Assembly: GCA_902729315.2 (NCBI GenBank)
Contig: LR746280.1
Coordinates: forward strand, 2,910,501-2,974,500
Source of the DNA: Spirodela intermedia
Taxonomy: Eukaryota; Streptophyta; Magnoliopsida; Alismatales; Araceae
Direction of reading: 5' to 3'
Length of the DNA: 64,000 nt
The first letter of the stretch is position 1. Each line of letters starts with the position of its first letter. The position numbers and the translations under genes were made by a program. Below the pieces are notes generated by a model that saw only the letters and a list, made by a program, of their open reading frames with translations, had not been told where the DNA came from and did no database searches. This document shows positions 13,600 to 25,139 of this stretch, in pieces.

Positions 13600-15049
13600 G
13601 GAGTGATCCTGATATTGAACCTCAATCTTTTGGTCTTTTTTGTATTTCCAAACCTAATTTAAAGACTCACAGCTGGTTACATCTCCCACCGCCAATTTTG
13701 ACGCCTCTTTTCTCCTGCGGTCAACGACCATTGGACGGCCGAGATGAAGGGCGGTGACACATCTCCGGTGGAGGGCTACCCACGTGAAGCTATTTACGAA
13801 AACGGGTCTGCATTGTTTACTATATTACATCAACAGCCATTCCAAAAGTGCCGCGGAAAATCGATCTCTGCCGTCCAGTCACCCGTCCCCAGTTCATCGT
13901 AGCCGTCGCCAGAGCGGGTGGCCGTGGTTGGTCATCCTGAATAAGAGAGGAAGGCATCATTAAAGCGAACACGTGACGCTCGCCGCTGCCTGACCGGGTC
14001 GATGTTAATTTCCCTGCGGCCACGTGCGGTGGGTTTTTCCGACAATTTCCCACTGAGGGACTTTAATGCAAATAAACCAGTGGACCACGATAAGCGGGCC
14101 CGCCAGAGCACGCCGCGCCACTCGTCCCGAGGATCTTATCTCCGCCCTCCCTCCCGCGACTCCCCATCCGTTGGATCTCATCCTCTATGCTCCTTTTTAC
14201 GATCGAGGGTCACAACTGTCTTATATTCCAGTTCAACCCCAGAAAAATAAATATTTTCACAGTTCTACTCTTCTGGCCCTTGAGCGAAATAAAAACAAAA
14301 TTGAGATGAATCAGAACATGTGAACTTTTTGTGGGAGGGAACGATAATCACCAAAGGTAAACGGAAACAAGAAAAATCGCTTTTGAGAAAAGTGCGCGTT
14401 AGAATCATTATTATCGCAAAACTGCTGATAAATAAATATTACCTCTTAAATTAGGCCTAAAATAAAATCCTTCTTAAAAAATTAATTTATTTTTTTGAGA
14501 AAGGCCCCAATCTGAGGCTTTAAATCATAATTATTCCGAATAAAAATCATAATTCTGCAAAAAAAATGGAAATTTTCATAAAACCCCTTATTAAGACACG
14601 TAGTTAGCGGGGTGGTCCCCGAGGGGGTCCTTTTATTCTGCAGTGTATTATTATTAATATTAATATTTTAATGGGGGGCCAGTGCCTCATTCCGATGTGG
14701 TGGTATATTTATTCTCCCCCTTCCCCACCGCTTCCGCCCTTCGCCATCTCCGGCAGTCACATGCACCGCCGCCCACCGCCCGCCGGGTGGTCCGTTGGTC
14801 TCCGTCGCCGCCAGAGCCGTCGTCTCAGAGAAGGGCACACCCTCAGAGCGCCATCTCCCGCCGGGGGGTGAATACCTAGATCCGCTCTGCGTTTTTCGCA
14901 GATCCGGCGAGATTTTGCGCTGGTTATCCGGCGGGGCTCCGGCGAGGTTGTAGGTTCGTCGACGTTCCTAATTTCTGGGGATCTTCGCCGGCGTTGCAGG
15001 CGTAGAGAGAGAGAGAGAGAGCGAGAGAGCGAGATAGAGAGGATCGAGT
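13600..15049 (+). promoter_or_regulatory. Upstream region of the 15-kb gene with three G-boxes
   Basis: GC-rich DNA ahead of the gene starting at 15050. Three CACGTG G-boxes, the bZIP/bHLH binding core, occur at 13781–13786, 13970–13975 and 14021–14026, all within 250 bp. A TATA-like 'ggtatatttattc' lies near 14701. A (GA)n tract at 15004–15031 sits about 20 bp before the start codon and is probably in the 5' UTR. No convincing coding frame lies here. That the G-boxes act on this gene is inferred from position only. Confidence 0.45.
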
Positions 15050-15804
15050 ATGAACCAGTGGAGTGCGCTCGCGGCCTGCGAGGAGGTGATGGGGCCCTTC
15101 GTCCCCGCCATGGGCGTGGACCGCCGGGAGGCTGTGTTCTGCCCTAGGCCGCGCCGCCTCAGCCAGCGCGCCGGCGGCGACCACGTCCGGCCCGTCCCCA
15201 TCCGCTGGCAGCTCGGGTCAGCCCCGCCGTCGCATCTTCATCTTCATCATCATCATCATCCGCAGTTTAATGGAGATCTATATCTGGTTTCCATTCTTGA
15301 TTCCGTTCCTTGTCTCTGAAATTGCAGGCCTTCGCAGGCGGATCCCTGCGATTCGAAGCCCGGGGGGGACGTCCTGGATATCATTCTCGCCAAGGTCTCC
15401 AATTTTTTTCCGTTTTCGTCGATGTTCTCCGATCTGGCCTCCATTTCTTGCCGGCGTGTCTCTTTGATCTGACTAATTTTCTTCCTTTTTCTTCTTCTTC
15501 TTCTTCTTCTCTCTTGCAGGATGCCTCGTCGCCGCCGTATTTCTGCGGATCGCCGCCTATGAGGTCGAGTAATCCGCTAGTCCTGGACGCCCGCTTCGGG
15601 GAGGAGAAGCCGCCGCCGCCGCCGCCGCTGCTGCCGCCGGTGGTGGCGGCGGCGCCGCCGTCCTCCGGCGGGGCGGCGCGGCAGGGCGGCTGCGTCCGCA
15701 ACAGTTTTGGGCCCAACCCCGCCGCCGTCCGCGTCGAGGGGTTCGACTGCCTCGCCGTCGACCACCGCCGCCGCAGCAGCCGCGGCATCACCGCCGTCGC
15801 CTGA
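15050..15804 (+). CDS. Plant-specific protein of unknown function (At5g16110/At3g02555-like family), 3 exons
   Basis: Three exons, 15050–15216, 15328–15394 and 15520–15804, join in frame to give 172 aa. Both introns are GT–AG (CTCGG|GTCAGC ... TTGCAG|G and CCAAG|GTCTCC ... CTTGCAG|G), and the second ends in a long CTT polypyrimidine run. The N-terminus MNQWSALAACEEVMG and the CPRPRR stretch (31–36) lead to IRWQL (51–55). Exon 2 encodes a DVLDIILAK block. Exon 3 opens with SPPYFCGSPP (82–91) and SNPLVLDARFG (95–105), passes a Pro/Ala-rich linker, and ends with a CVRNSFGPNP / VEGFDCL block. As I remember, this order of short conserved blocks is typical of a small land-plant family with no assigned function. 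There is no signal peptide or membrane segment. The family assignment is from memory; the gene model itself is strong. Confidence 0.85.
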
Positions 15805-18800
15805 TTAACAGCTTCCTGTGCTCGCTTATTAAATTAGCGCACCGGGGAGGATTTTAGAGACCAGAAAAACCACTGAGGCAAGGAACGAACGAACGAACGG
15901 GAAGCAAAAGAGAGAGAAGAGCCATAGAGAAGAGCCAGAGAGGGCTCTCCTGTGATTACTGTACATCCCTCACCACCTCCCCCCCCCACCACTCCCTTTT
16001 CCATCCTTTTTTCGAGATCTTCTGGTAGGTTTCGTCTTTCTTGAAAATGCTGCAGAGGACGACCTATAAAATGTAAATGGAGCAAGCAATTTGATTTAAC
16101 CTCCCTCCTCCTTACTCTTTCCCAGAGGAATAGAGAGAGAGAGAAACCTGGGGAGCGCAGCTTTTCCCCCCCTCCGGCGGAGGCGGCGGGGCCCCCAGGG
16201 ACCGCCGGCGGCAGGCAGGGCCACATAAAAACGTCGCCTTTATCGCGTATATTCCCCCTACGGCGTCCCCCACCATGGGAGGAGGTCTCGTCTCCCATTA
16301 GAAAAAATTTGAAAACCCTGAGAGATGGGCCTCGCTCTGCTCTCAAAACTCTCCGGGCAGTCCACAAAAGTCGGAATCTTTAGTCCCTTTCTCTGCGACC
16401 CGCCTCCTGTTTTCTCTGAAGAAAGTTACCCCACAAACAGATTATGAACGACTATTGACTACAGATCTTTGCATGAAGGATCAATTGAAGGTGGGAACTG
16501 GCGGCCTCTTCCGGTCAACGGCTTCTCCGATGGAGAAAGAAAAGCTCCTCGGCTTCCAGCTTGCACCACGTGGGCGGCGTCCCACGCGCACTCGGCGCCG
16601 CCGCCACCGTCGCCGGCGGCGGGCCCCGAGCTGCACAGTAAGCTTGCAGCAAGAGTGCAGGGGTAGCTTGAGCGGCGATCCCCGCCGTGGAAAGCGAGGG
16701 TTGGGCCCTGCCGCCAGACCTCCATATCTCTCTACGCAGAAGATGAAGATTCTTTTTGACACGCTATAGTGAGAGAAAATTGAGACAAGAGGTCGATGAA
16801 ACGTCTGGCCGCGTCGGTAATGGTCGATAATCATCAAAGTTTTGATGATTTTATGAACCAGGCAGCGTCAATGTGCTTCAACAAATTACCAGATTTTCTT
16901 ACGATAAGAAGATTTATTATCCAGGATAAACTTCACATTTTGTATGGTTCCCGCTGCATTTAAATGAATACTTGTTAAAAGAATCTGATAAAATAGAAGA
17001 TGACTCGTCAGTAAGTTTATTCGAAAATAATTCAGAAAATGCGAAACATTTGATTATGACCGTTCACCAAAAATGAAAAATAATAATTCAATATATAATA
17101 CCCATTAAATTAAACAATAAGGGCAATCCAAGTTATGATAATATGACTTATATTATTTCATACTAATGAGAAAAAATGGACAACTAAGTAACTTGAAGAT
17201 TTTATGCATAAGAAAATGAATGAATGAATGAATGAATGAACACGTACAAGTTATTGTCAATATTTGAGCTCTTGCTGAACCCAGCCGAGTTGGCTCACTA
17301 GCGTCGCTTGCCCAGTGGACTGAGTCGGCCCAACCGATTTCATTTAGACCCAGATCGTGGGATCTACCCAATTGTCCTTTCCCGACAAGATCTTCCGACG
17401 GGTCTCGCCCGATGTGATTCTGTGTCAGAAAACGTCATGCCGTTGCTGTGATCTCTTTATGCGATGCCGCGTGAAGGTAAGCACACCGCTGGTACTTGCG
17501 AAATAATTTTTTAGCCTTTATGTAGATATTACATGTTCGGATAAATCAAGCCTTTAAAAATATTACTGATCGACATCATGCTAAAAATATTTTATTATTT
17601 TTAATATTATTCTGTGATGAGATGAACCCTTAAAATGCCCTTCAACGCTGAATTACTCGAAGTAGATGGTAGAATAACATTTTTTATTCAATTAATAAGC
17701 AATTACGTACTTTAAATGAGTAAATAATGAAATTCTCCCATGTGAACTTGGAAATTTGGATAAGGCTATTTACAACGCCCATCTTTCTCATAAAGTCAAC
17801 GCCTTGATTAATTGTAAGGTGCACTACTGAGGTTGATAGCATCATTTTTCAACGCACGGTTGAAAAATGTATGAGATGATACGCATTTAATCCAATTACT
17901 CAGTAAACCAAGTTTAGTAATGACGTTTGTAATTCGGTTTGAAACTTCGACCTCACCTGAATGTGGCAAGTCTGACCAGGCCGTTAAGGAAAAAGTTCGT
18001 CTTTTTCGCCCACCGAAAGGACCCTGGAGTCAACTCACTCACCCCAACCATCCCGCGATCCTGGCAGGCCCTCCCCCTCACCTTATCACCCCCTTCATCA
18101 TCGGTACAGTGACTTTATGATCTTTGAGGTTGAGGTTGACTTCTCTGTCGCTTCTTCATTAATATGCCTTACCGGTAAGCCTGCATGACCCATGTGGCTT
18201 CCTCCTTACCGCTCTATGTCCCCACCCGCTTCTCTCTCTCTCTCTCTCTCTCGCTCTCGGAAGAACCGGCGTGACTTCTTGTGAGCGTGCCCACCTCAGC
18301 TGAGTTTGCAGGCATCGGATCCCTGAGAAGTTTCACCAAAGGAAAGGAGTGGGGACGGGCTGGGTCCAGTTCGATCCGATCCGATCCTCGTGGTGGTGGA
18401 GTGGGAATCAGTCCTCCGGCAATACGCCCGGGAGGGGACGCTCGAACAGTTCCGAACAGTTCCCATCAGTTGGTCTACATCTTCCTCGTCAGACTTCACA
18501 TGCTCTGGAGAGTTTCTGATCAAAGTCAACCCCTCCTAAGAACAAAACCCTTCCATATTCGGATAATTATCATAAAATTTAAACCCTCATTGTTAACTAA
18601 GATTACCCGCGTGCTGAAACATTTTTATGATGATATCAGCACTCAGAGATCGAGGAAGATAGAGATTGAGAGATTGAGAGAGAGAGAGAGAGATGATACT
18701 CTCGCCGAGTGGAGTTGGATGGGGGAGGTGCGGGGGAGTCAAGCTGGAGTCTTCCGGCGGCGGACAGAGAAAAGCCGTCGCCCTCGCTATCTCTCATTAC

Positions 18801-20400
18801 GGCGCCCATAAAGTGCACGGTGGCCCTTCCGCCGCCACCGCCGGCCTCCGGAAGGCATTCATTGCCCAGAACCGAATCTCCCCGTTCGCTGTATCTGCCC
18901 ACAAGCCCAGATTACCACTCTCTCTCTCTCTCTCTCTCTTCAGAGTAGGGAAGAGGCTCTCTCTCTCTTCATGGTGTAGGGAAGGAAGAGGTTGGTAGCA
19001 CACGCGGGTGGCGCCGCCGCGGGGCGCGGCATTGACTCCAAATTAGAACGCACGGGGGAGCCGTGGAGGAACCGTTGCGGAGGTCCGAGGCGCCGCCAAT
19101 TGAGAAGCTCCGAGGCGGCGGCGGCGGAACGGGGGAGCACCGGAGAGCGCCCTCGGAGAGCGCTGGCACGTGATACTGGGGAAATGCCATTAAAAGCCGC
19201 ATTAATACCGAATTGTCGAAAATCCATCCCAAGAAATATATTTGTGTCTATATACTCTCAACTGATACGGACTATACCTCTTATTCACCACAAAAATAAC
19301 ATTTTCCTACGAATTATAAGAGCCTCTCGGCTTTGCCTCAATAATAGCTATAAAGTAAATATATATAATTTAATATAATTGGAAATTTAACTGAAAAATG
19401 AAAAATATATAATAGTTATGTGATGGCAAAAATGTATCCACAATTAGCATGGCCCATCTAGAAGGCCTGGTCAATACCACAATTAGCTTGGTTAGGTAAG
19501 AAAGCGGCCCATAATTTATTATTTATCTTATCATTTATTATTTATTTGATAAATTAATTTTAAAATATTAGTCAACACGGACGTCCTCATGCAGACTTAA
19601 ATGGGGCCCAAATATCGTGAACTCTGTGAGCTCATGGGCTTGGAGAGTTAATCGGTGTGGGACCAACTAATGCCAAGTACTGGATGGGGTGGGGGGGAGT
19701 GGAAAGGTCAACGGGAGGGGAGGATCTTGAGAGGGAAGGTGGGCCCCATATGAGAGGTGGGCCCGTAAGACCCCCATGGCCTGCCTTCTTCGGCCCATTT
19801 TATTTTCTATTTTTAGTAAATAATAACAGTATTTTTGACGGTCATCGGATATGGGTATTTATTTATTTCTAGGTGTAATTTAGTCGTGTATGACGGGCAT
19901 TTTATTGATATAATAAATAAATAAATAAATAAATAAATGGGTAGCCGTGATATTCTTTAAAAATAATTCATGATTAAAAAACAGTATATCGTATCAGGCC
20001 GGGCTCCATGAACAGTACAGATTTTAGAGGGCAGCCACTAATAATTTATCTTGGAAGGATGTAATGTCAATAAGTAAATTATTAGGGACGCCAAACAAGT
20101 ATTCCTCTCCTTAATTCATGGGCGCAATATAATATTAATAACGAATTCCATGTAACAAGCTTTTTTCTTTTACGGTATTTATGAGTCTCTCTCCCCCGGT
20201 GCCCTTTCTTCTTCCTCCTGCTTTTGACTGAGGAGCAACTCCGCCCACACCACCCCCCACCCCAACGCGCCGCCACCACCATCTCTCGCCTGCTGCAGCT
20301 CCGGCGGCGCCGCCAGCTCCGCAGGTGAGCACCAGACGGCCCTCTCTCCCCTCCCTCCCTTCCCCACTTCTTTCTCGTCGTCGTCTTCTTCTTCTTCTAC
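15805..20400. other. GC-rich then mixed intergenic DNA with microsatellites
   Basis: 15805–16450 is probably the 3' UTR and downstream region of the preceding gene, with short GA runs. 16450–16770 and 18280–19230 are GC-rich with several overlapping open frames on both strands, none with a recognisable domain. 16900–18000 and 19200–20150 are AT-rich. Simple repeats include (CT)n at about 18233–18253, (GA)n at 18677–18691, (CT)n at 18918–18939 and (AATA)n at 19912–19938. GC-rich patches flanked by CT/GA tracts resemble promoter or 5' UTR DNA, but no transcript can be assigned. Confidence 0.5.
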
Positions 20401-20434
20401 CATCTTCATCGTCTGGTAAATCGGGGTAAGGAAA

Positions 20435-20488
20435 TAGATAGATCGATAGATCGATGGATAGATAGGGAGAGAGAGAGAGAGAGAGAGG
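20435..20488. repeat. (GATA)n followed by (GA)n microsatellite
   Basis: About 30 bp of GATA/GATC units runs straight into about 24 bp of GA. It lies about 725 bp upstream of the ERF start codon, in what is probably promoter DNA. Confidence 0.85.
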
Positions 20489-21112
20489 CGCTGTCATGGG
20501 GAGATCTGGATGGGGATTCAGAGATCTAGGTCGCTGTTGGATCTCCTGGATATTTCTCTATCTGTTTCTCGTGTTCTGGTTTCTTCCGCGTTTCCTTCTC
20601 CGCGCTCGCTCGGTGCTGTATATTATTTTAGATCTCCATCACATACCGTCGCCGGCGAAATTACAGCCATTTATTTGTCATCTCTCTCTCTCTCTCTCTC
20701 TCACACTAGAAGAGGGTTTTCGGGGGGTTTATATGCCCTTTTTCTCTCTCCAGCAGCTTGCTCTTGGGGAGGAGAGTGGAACAGGGCGGGACCTGCGGCG
20801 GCGGCGGAGCTGGTGAGGGAGGGAGCAGGAAGCCATCAGAGGGAAGGATTTATGTCTTCTGGTTCCTTAGATCTAATCTTCCACTGCTTCCCAACCGGCT
20901 TGAAGAAGAAACCGCCGCCGCCGTCTTCTCCGTTCTCCGCCGCCGTCTCTTCCTCGCCGCCGCCTCCCTCCTACACGCGAAGGAGGGAGAGGGCTTCGAT
21001 GTGCTCGCCGTCCCCGAGGTTCTTCTTCTCCTTCATACACATGCGGAGGAGCTCCTTCCTGTTCCTGTTTTTGTTCCTGAGAGAGATTCTGACCTAAAAG
21101 CTCGAGCAAGGG

Positions 21113-21183
21113 TCTCTCTCTCTCTCTCCCTCTCCCTCTCCCTCTCCCTCTCCCTCTCCCTCTCTCTCTCTCTTTCTCTCTCT
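21113..21183 (+). promoter_or_regulatory. Long CT/CTCTCC tract in the presumed ERF 5' leader
   Basis: About 70 bp of uninterrupted pyrimidine on the + strand, partly as repeated CCTCTC hexamers, ends 30 bp before the ERF start codon. Such tracts in plant 5' leaders bind BPC/BBR (GAGA-binding) proteins. That role here is inference. The surrounding 20500–21212 stretch is probably 5' UTR and proximal promoter, and the long open frames through it are repeat translations. Confidence 0.6.
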
Positions 21184-21212
21184 ATCTTGAGTTTCAGTCT
21201 CCGGCGGGGAGG

Positions 21213-22037
21213 ATGCCGGGTCTCCGGCAAGCGTTGTTGATTCAAGGGAAGCCCATCTTCAAGAGGGCTCCCCCCGCCGTCTTCTCCGGCGAGGAGAAAC
21301 AGCCCTCCGGCGGCCGCCGCCGTCTTCTCCGGCGAGAAACACCACCTCTCCTAGTCGGCGCCCGGAAGATCCGCGTCCTCTGCTGCGACCCCGACGCTAC
21401 TGACGACTCCTCCGGGGACGAAGACGACGACGAAATGGCGGCGCCACCCCTCTCCGCCGCTGGCAGCAGAAAGAAGCTCCTGATCAGCGAGATCCACATG
21501 TTCCCTTCCCGGAGCAGAAAGAAGCTCCCCAAGGCTGAAGCTCCCTCGCCGCCTTCCACCGGCGGCGGCGCCGCTGCGGTGCCCAGATACAGAGGCGTTC
21601 GTCAGCGCCGGTGGGGGAAGTGGGCGGCGGAGATAAGGGACCCCATCAAGGGAGCTCGCGTCTGGTTGGGTACCTACGACACCGCCGAGCAGGCTGCCAT
21701 GGCCTATCAGAGAGCTGCCGATCGCATCAACGCTGAGAGGAGCCTCTCCTCTTCTTCCTCTTCTTCCGCCGTCGCCACCGGCGGCGCCGCCGTTGACTCC
21801 GGCGACTCCGACGCGCCGCCGCCGCCGCCTTCCGTCTCTGAGCTCGTCGTTCCCATGTTGGCGGCGGAGGAGCTGCTCGGGTCTCCGCTGGGTCTGGAGC
21901 TGGACCTCGTCGACCCGTTCCTCTTGGGCGAGTTCGGGTCGGGTCAAGAGGACGACTTCGTCGTCGGCCTGGGACACGTGGACGACCTGGATTTCGACGC
22001 CTTCGACCCCGCCTCTCTCGACTGGGTAGACGTCTGA
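21213..22037 (+). CDS. AP2/ERF transcription factor, group VI (cytokinin response factor type)
   Basis: Intronless, 274 aa; a nuclear DNA-binding regulator. A CRF-type N-terminal block [20 protein letters not shown] (51–70) is followed by [11 protein letters not shown] (88–98), matching the CRF signature order of this ERF subgroup. A single AP2 domain starts at [19 protein letters not shown] (126–144) and runs through [19 protein letters not shown] (147–165), with the β-strand residues that read GCC-box DNA intact. A Ser run, a Pro/Ala linker and an acidic tail ending in [11 protein letters not shown] suggest an activation region. The end of the AP2 domain is odd: the usual RGxxAxxNF after the helix is replaced by [12 protein letters not shown]. 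The start was chosen because the ATG precedes the conserved KPIFKRA-type CRF N-terminus. CRFs act in cytokinin and stress responses; which of these applies here is not shown. Confidence 0.95.
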   Translation: MPGLRQALLIQGKPIFKRAPPAVFSGEEKQPSGGRRRLLRRETPPLLVGARKIRVLCCDPDATDDSSGDEDDDEMAAPPLSAAGSRKKLLISEIHMFPSRSRKKLPKAEAPSPPSTGGGAAAVPRYRGVRQRRWGKWAAEIRDPIKGARVWLGTYDTAEQAAMAYQRAADRINAERSLSSSSSSSAVATGGAAVDSGDSDAPPPPPSVSELVVPMLAAEELLGSPLGLELDLVDPFLLGEFGSGQEDDFVVGLGHVDDLDFDAFDPASLDWVDV

Positions 22038-22550
22038 TCTTGATCGTACGGCGCCGCCCATCAAGAAATTTTGGCAGTAATTCTTAAATATGTATTAATT
22101 ACCCTATAATTATTACTAGTTATAGTTATGCCCCGGAGAGGGGGATCTCTTGGGTTTTTGAGGCCCTCTGAAAAAGCCGCCCTGGGGACCCTTCCTCTCC
22201 GTCCGTGGAGTATTTTGTTGTGGAGTGAGTGTCATATGGGGTATGTATTGTTCTGTGAGGTTTTTTGTACAATTTTGCGTAGGAGACAGTCATCTGAGAG
22301 CATATTAAATTTTGTGCTTCGCCCACCATCGCATTTAAATCGTTGCTGATGCGCCCTGATTTTCCAAGATATCTTGGCAAAGTCCATTTCCTTCCCGGGT
22401 TCAAAAGAGGCGGCGGTCTAATGGGCCCCACCATGGGACAGCTGGCGGCAGCTTGCGGACAGCCGCTAAAGACTGTTTTTCATGGAACCGAAGTCATCAT
22501 ATGGGGCCCACAGTCTGGTCCGAGGTTAATCTCTCATTTAATTGATCTCA

Positions 22551-22585
<35 letters not shown>

Positions 22586-23520
22586 GGCGACGTTGACTTC
22601 TAGGTCGGGGATTGACTATATTTGGATTACACCCTGCTCGGAATAGTAAATTTATATTTATCAACTAAACTAGATGGATATTTTTCTCCAGAAAATGACG
22701 GCGGATGGCGTCCAAACTAAAACCCCATGTGAGAATTCAACATCGAGTAGAGAGAGATAAGGGAGTGGATTTGGCATCCTTTTGACCATCCCTTTTAAGG
22801 GGGGAATCTTTGACCACCCCTTTCCAACGAGTCAAACCCGCGACGGCCCATAGCCACGTGTGAGGGTACTTGGGGAGGGGGGCATGGCACGTGTGTGTCT
22901 TAGGGGCTTGAAAGCAAATTTAATAATGTTAGGTGTGCGGGGCAAGTGTGGGGGTAACTAGGGAGACTGAACAGGAAACAAGGTGGATGTCGTTTTTGTG
23001 GGCCCCGAGGAATTGATGAACATAATGCCACGAGAGAGAAGTAACGGAGAAATAACGTCCACGTCATCCCGGCGGCGATCCACGGCAGAGTTGATCTTAT
23101 CGGGGTCGCCGTCAGCTGACGTCCGTCGGGGCGCTTTACGTCGCAATCCAAATCGCCCGCTTCGCCCGACCAGCGGATTCCGGGGGACCGCTGCCAGACG
23201 GCCTGCCGTGATAGGTGACGTCATCCTTACAGGAATTCGTTCACCTGGACCGAGTCGACTCGGACGAGCGGCCGATTCACGTTGGCTTTGGCACGTGGCT
23301 TGCGCAGGCTCACTCATCATGTACGGCCGACCTGTGGTGTGTCACGTGAGAGTGAGACTTAAAAGTGTGTGAGAGAGATAAAGAGAGAGGGGGAAAGCCT
23401 CAATGTATGTCTACTACAATTTTTCTCTTTGGAGAGGGTTTGGGGGTTCAACCCATAACAATTGGGCCGAGCTTCTATGGTCCAATAAGGGATGGCCCAA
23501 TTGGGATGACCCTTTGGGTT

Positions 23521-23558
<38 letters not shown>

Positions 23559-24029
23559 TTCTCACGCATGGGCTCTCTCCCGATCTCTCTCTTCTCAGGC
23601 GTAGACTCTCTCTTTCTCTCTCTTCTCAGCCATATACTGTCCCCCATTTGGCATATACTGTCTCTCGTACACACACACAAACCTGTGTATGTGGGGACAG
23701 ACCACCTAATTTCATGGGGCCCTATCCCCAAGGGGTCATAACCATTATGTTTTTGAGAGAGGGCACTAGAAAGCAGAATGAAGCCCACAATTATATTGAT
23801 CTCAAAACCTCTGAAAAAATCAATGTGGGACTAAAACATGGTCAGAATGTGTGATAAAATAATACCAAAAATACCCCCATATTTAGAGAAGGCAATGTAG
23901 TCTCATGCTCACTATTTTAAGATTATTTTGACATTTAGTCAATGTAGGTGACCAATGGAGGTTTGAAGCTCACCAAAGCCAAAAACTATATTTTTATTCT
24001 ATTTTATCTATGCAATTTTTCTATAGAGT
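22038..24029. other. ERF 3' flank and ACGT-rich intergenic region
   Basis: No supported gene. Simple repeats are (GA)n at 22551–22582 and (CT)n at 23526–23554. Between 22855 and 23350 there are about ten ACGT cores, including G-boxes at 22855, 22888, 23292 and 23343 and a palindromic TGACGTCA at 23216–23223. A 129-codon open frame (22983–23372) through the same GC-rich patch has no recognisable domain. Confidence 0.55.
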
Positions 24030-24915
24030 GCTTGTCAACAATCAAGCCACTAGAAGCACTCGATCATCAATGGAATTTTTATCAACAGTAATCTTGTATC
24101 ATGGTTAGCAACCAAGGAATGATTATAGATAAAATCTCACAAATTCATAAGAGAAATTCATCAGACAAATGTACCATCATTAATAATAGGGTGATCCACC
24201 TAGAGACTAGTTACAACCACTTCAGAGTGTTTCAAATGTAATATGAGCCTCATCTTGTTGCACAAATATAAGGAAGAAGCTCCTTAAGATGTACCTCACC
24301 TCCATCTAACTCAGCTCCATCGAGTGACATATGTTGGAGATGCTTTGTCACCAAACTTCTATTTCACCAAGTGACAGTTGTCAGAAACAATTGGTTGAAG
24401 TTGTAGATATTACTTAAAATTTTTTCTAAACACAGAATTTTAAAGATTTCTATCACAATGCCAATTACTTTTTAAATTAATAAATTAATAATACATTACT
24501 TAAATTTAAGTTTCAAAAATCTTCTTTAGTCTATTATGATTTATTTGACATTTACAAACTTTAATTTTATCAATTAAATTATTTATAATTTTTAGTATAA
24601 TAATCATTAGGTGGAACTCTACTTTTGCTTGAATTATGGTTCTTTAGGCACTAATGTCAGCACCTCAAAATTTTCCTTTCTTTAATTTTAAAAAATATTT
24701 TAGTACAAAAATCATAACAAATCATATTCTTTGAGAATAATTCTATTTTTTTTTCTTGATATTATGTTATATCCCTAAGATTAACTTCAAAAATTACCGC
24801 TACTTTTAAAATGTTTTATCAAATTAAAATTAAAATTTTCTTATAGAAAAATACTATTTTATGATTTTATAAAATTTAAATTTACATGATTTATTACATA
24901 ATAATGAAGTCACTA
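24030..24915 (-). repeat. Dispersed repeat R1, copy 3 (inverted, partial)
   Basis: The minus strand from about 24915 down to 24030 is collinear with 5030–6020 of copy 1. Recognisable shared blocks are the 'gagctgagttagatggaggtg' stretch (copy 1: gagctagatagaggtg) and 'ttgaagttaatcttagggat' (copy 1: aagtcaatcacaagaatat). It is more diverged than the first two copies and lacks the 3' third of the unit. It abuts the copia relic. Confidence 0.6.
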
Positions 24916-25139
24916 GCACATATCCAATGTTTTTTTCTACCTCCCTATTATGTTGTAGTGCATTAATACAATGTATGGTTCAAAAGATCCTTAGCATTAT
25001 TAGAGCAAAAAGTGTTTAATAGTAGTACTAAAATTGACTCTTTACCATAAAAAAAAAACTTTGAATCACATTTGAAAGATTAGACTATTGTTTAAGAATA
25101 TATATCCTCATAGTTCGAGTTCAATTAGTGACAAATATT

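Noticed and set aside
15381-15791. 136-codon minus-strand frame
   Set aside because: Antisense of exon 3 of the 15-kb gene; Arg/Gly/Glu-rich with no motif.
16455-16769. 104-codon + frame in GC-rich DNA
   Set aside because: Arg-rich composition from CGC/CGG runs, overlapping frames on both strands, no domain, no intron logic.
18281-18811. 176-codon + frame
   Set aside because: It runs through a GA microsatellite (RERERE) and AT-rich DNA and has no recognisable domain; probably promoter DNA.
20510-21097. 195-codon + frame upstream of the ERF gene
   Set aside because: Ser/Leu/Pro-rich translation of CT-rich leader DNA, overlapping two other frames.
21351-22064. 237-codon minus-strand frame
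   Set aside because: Antisense shadow of the GC-rich ERF coding sequence.
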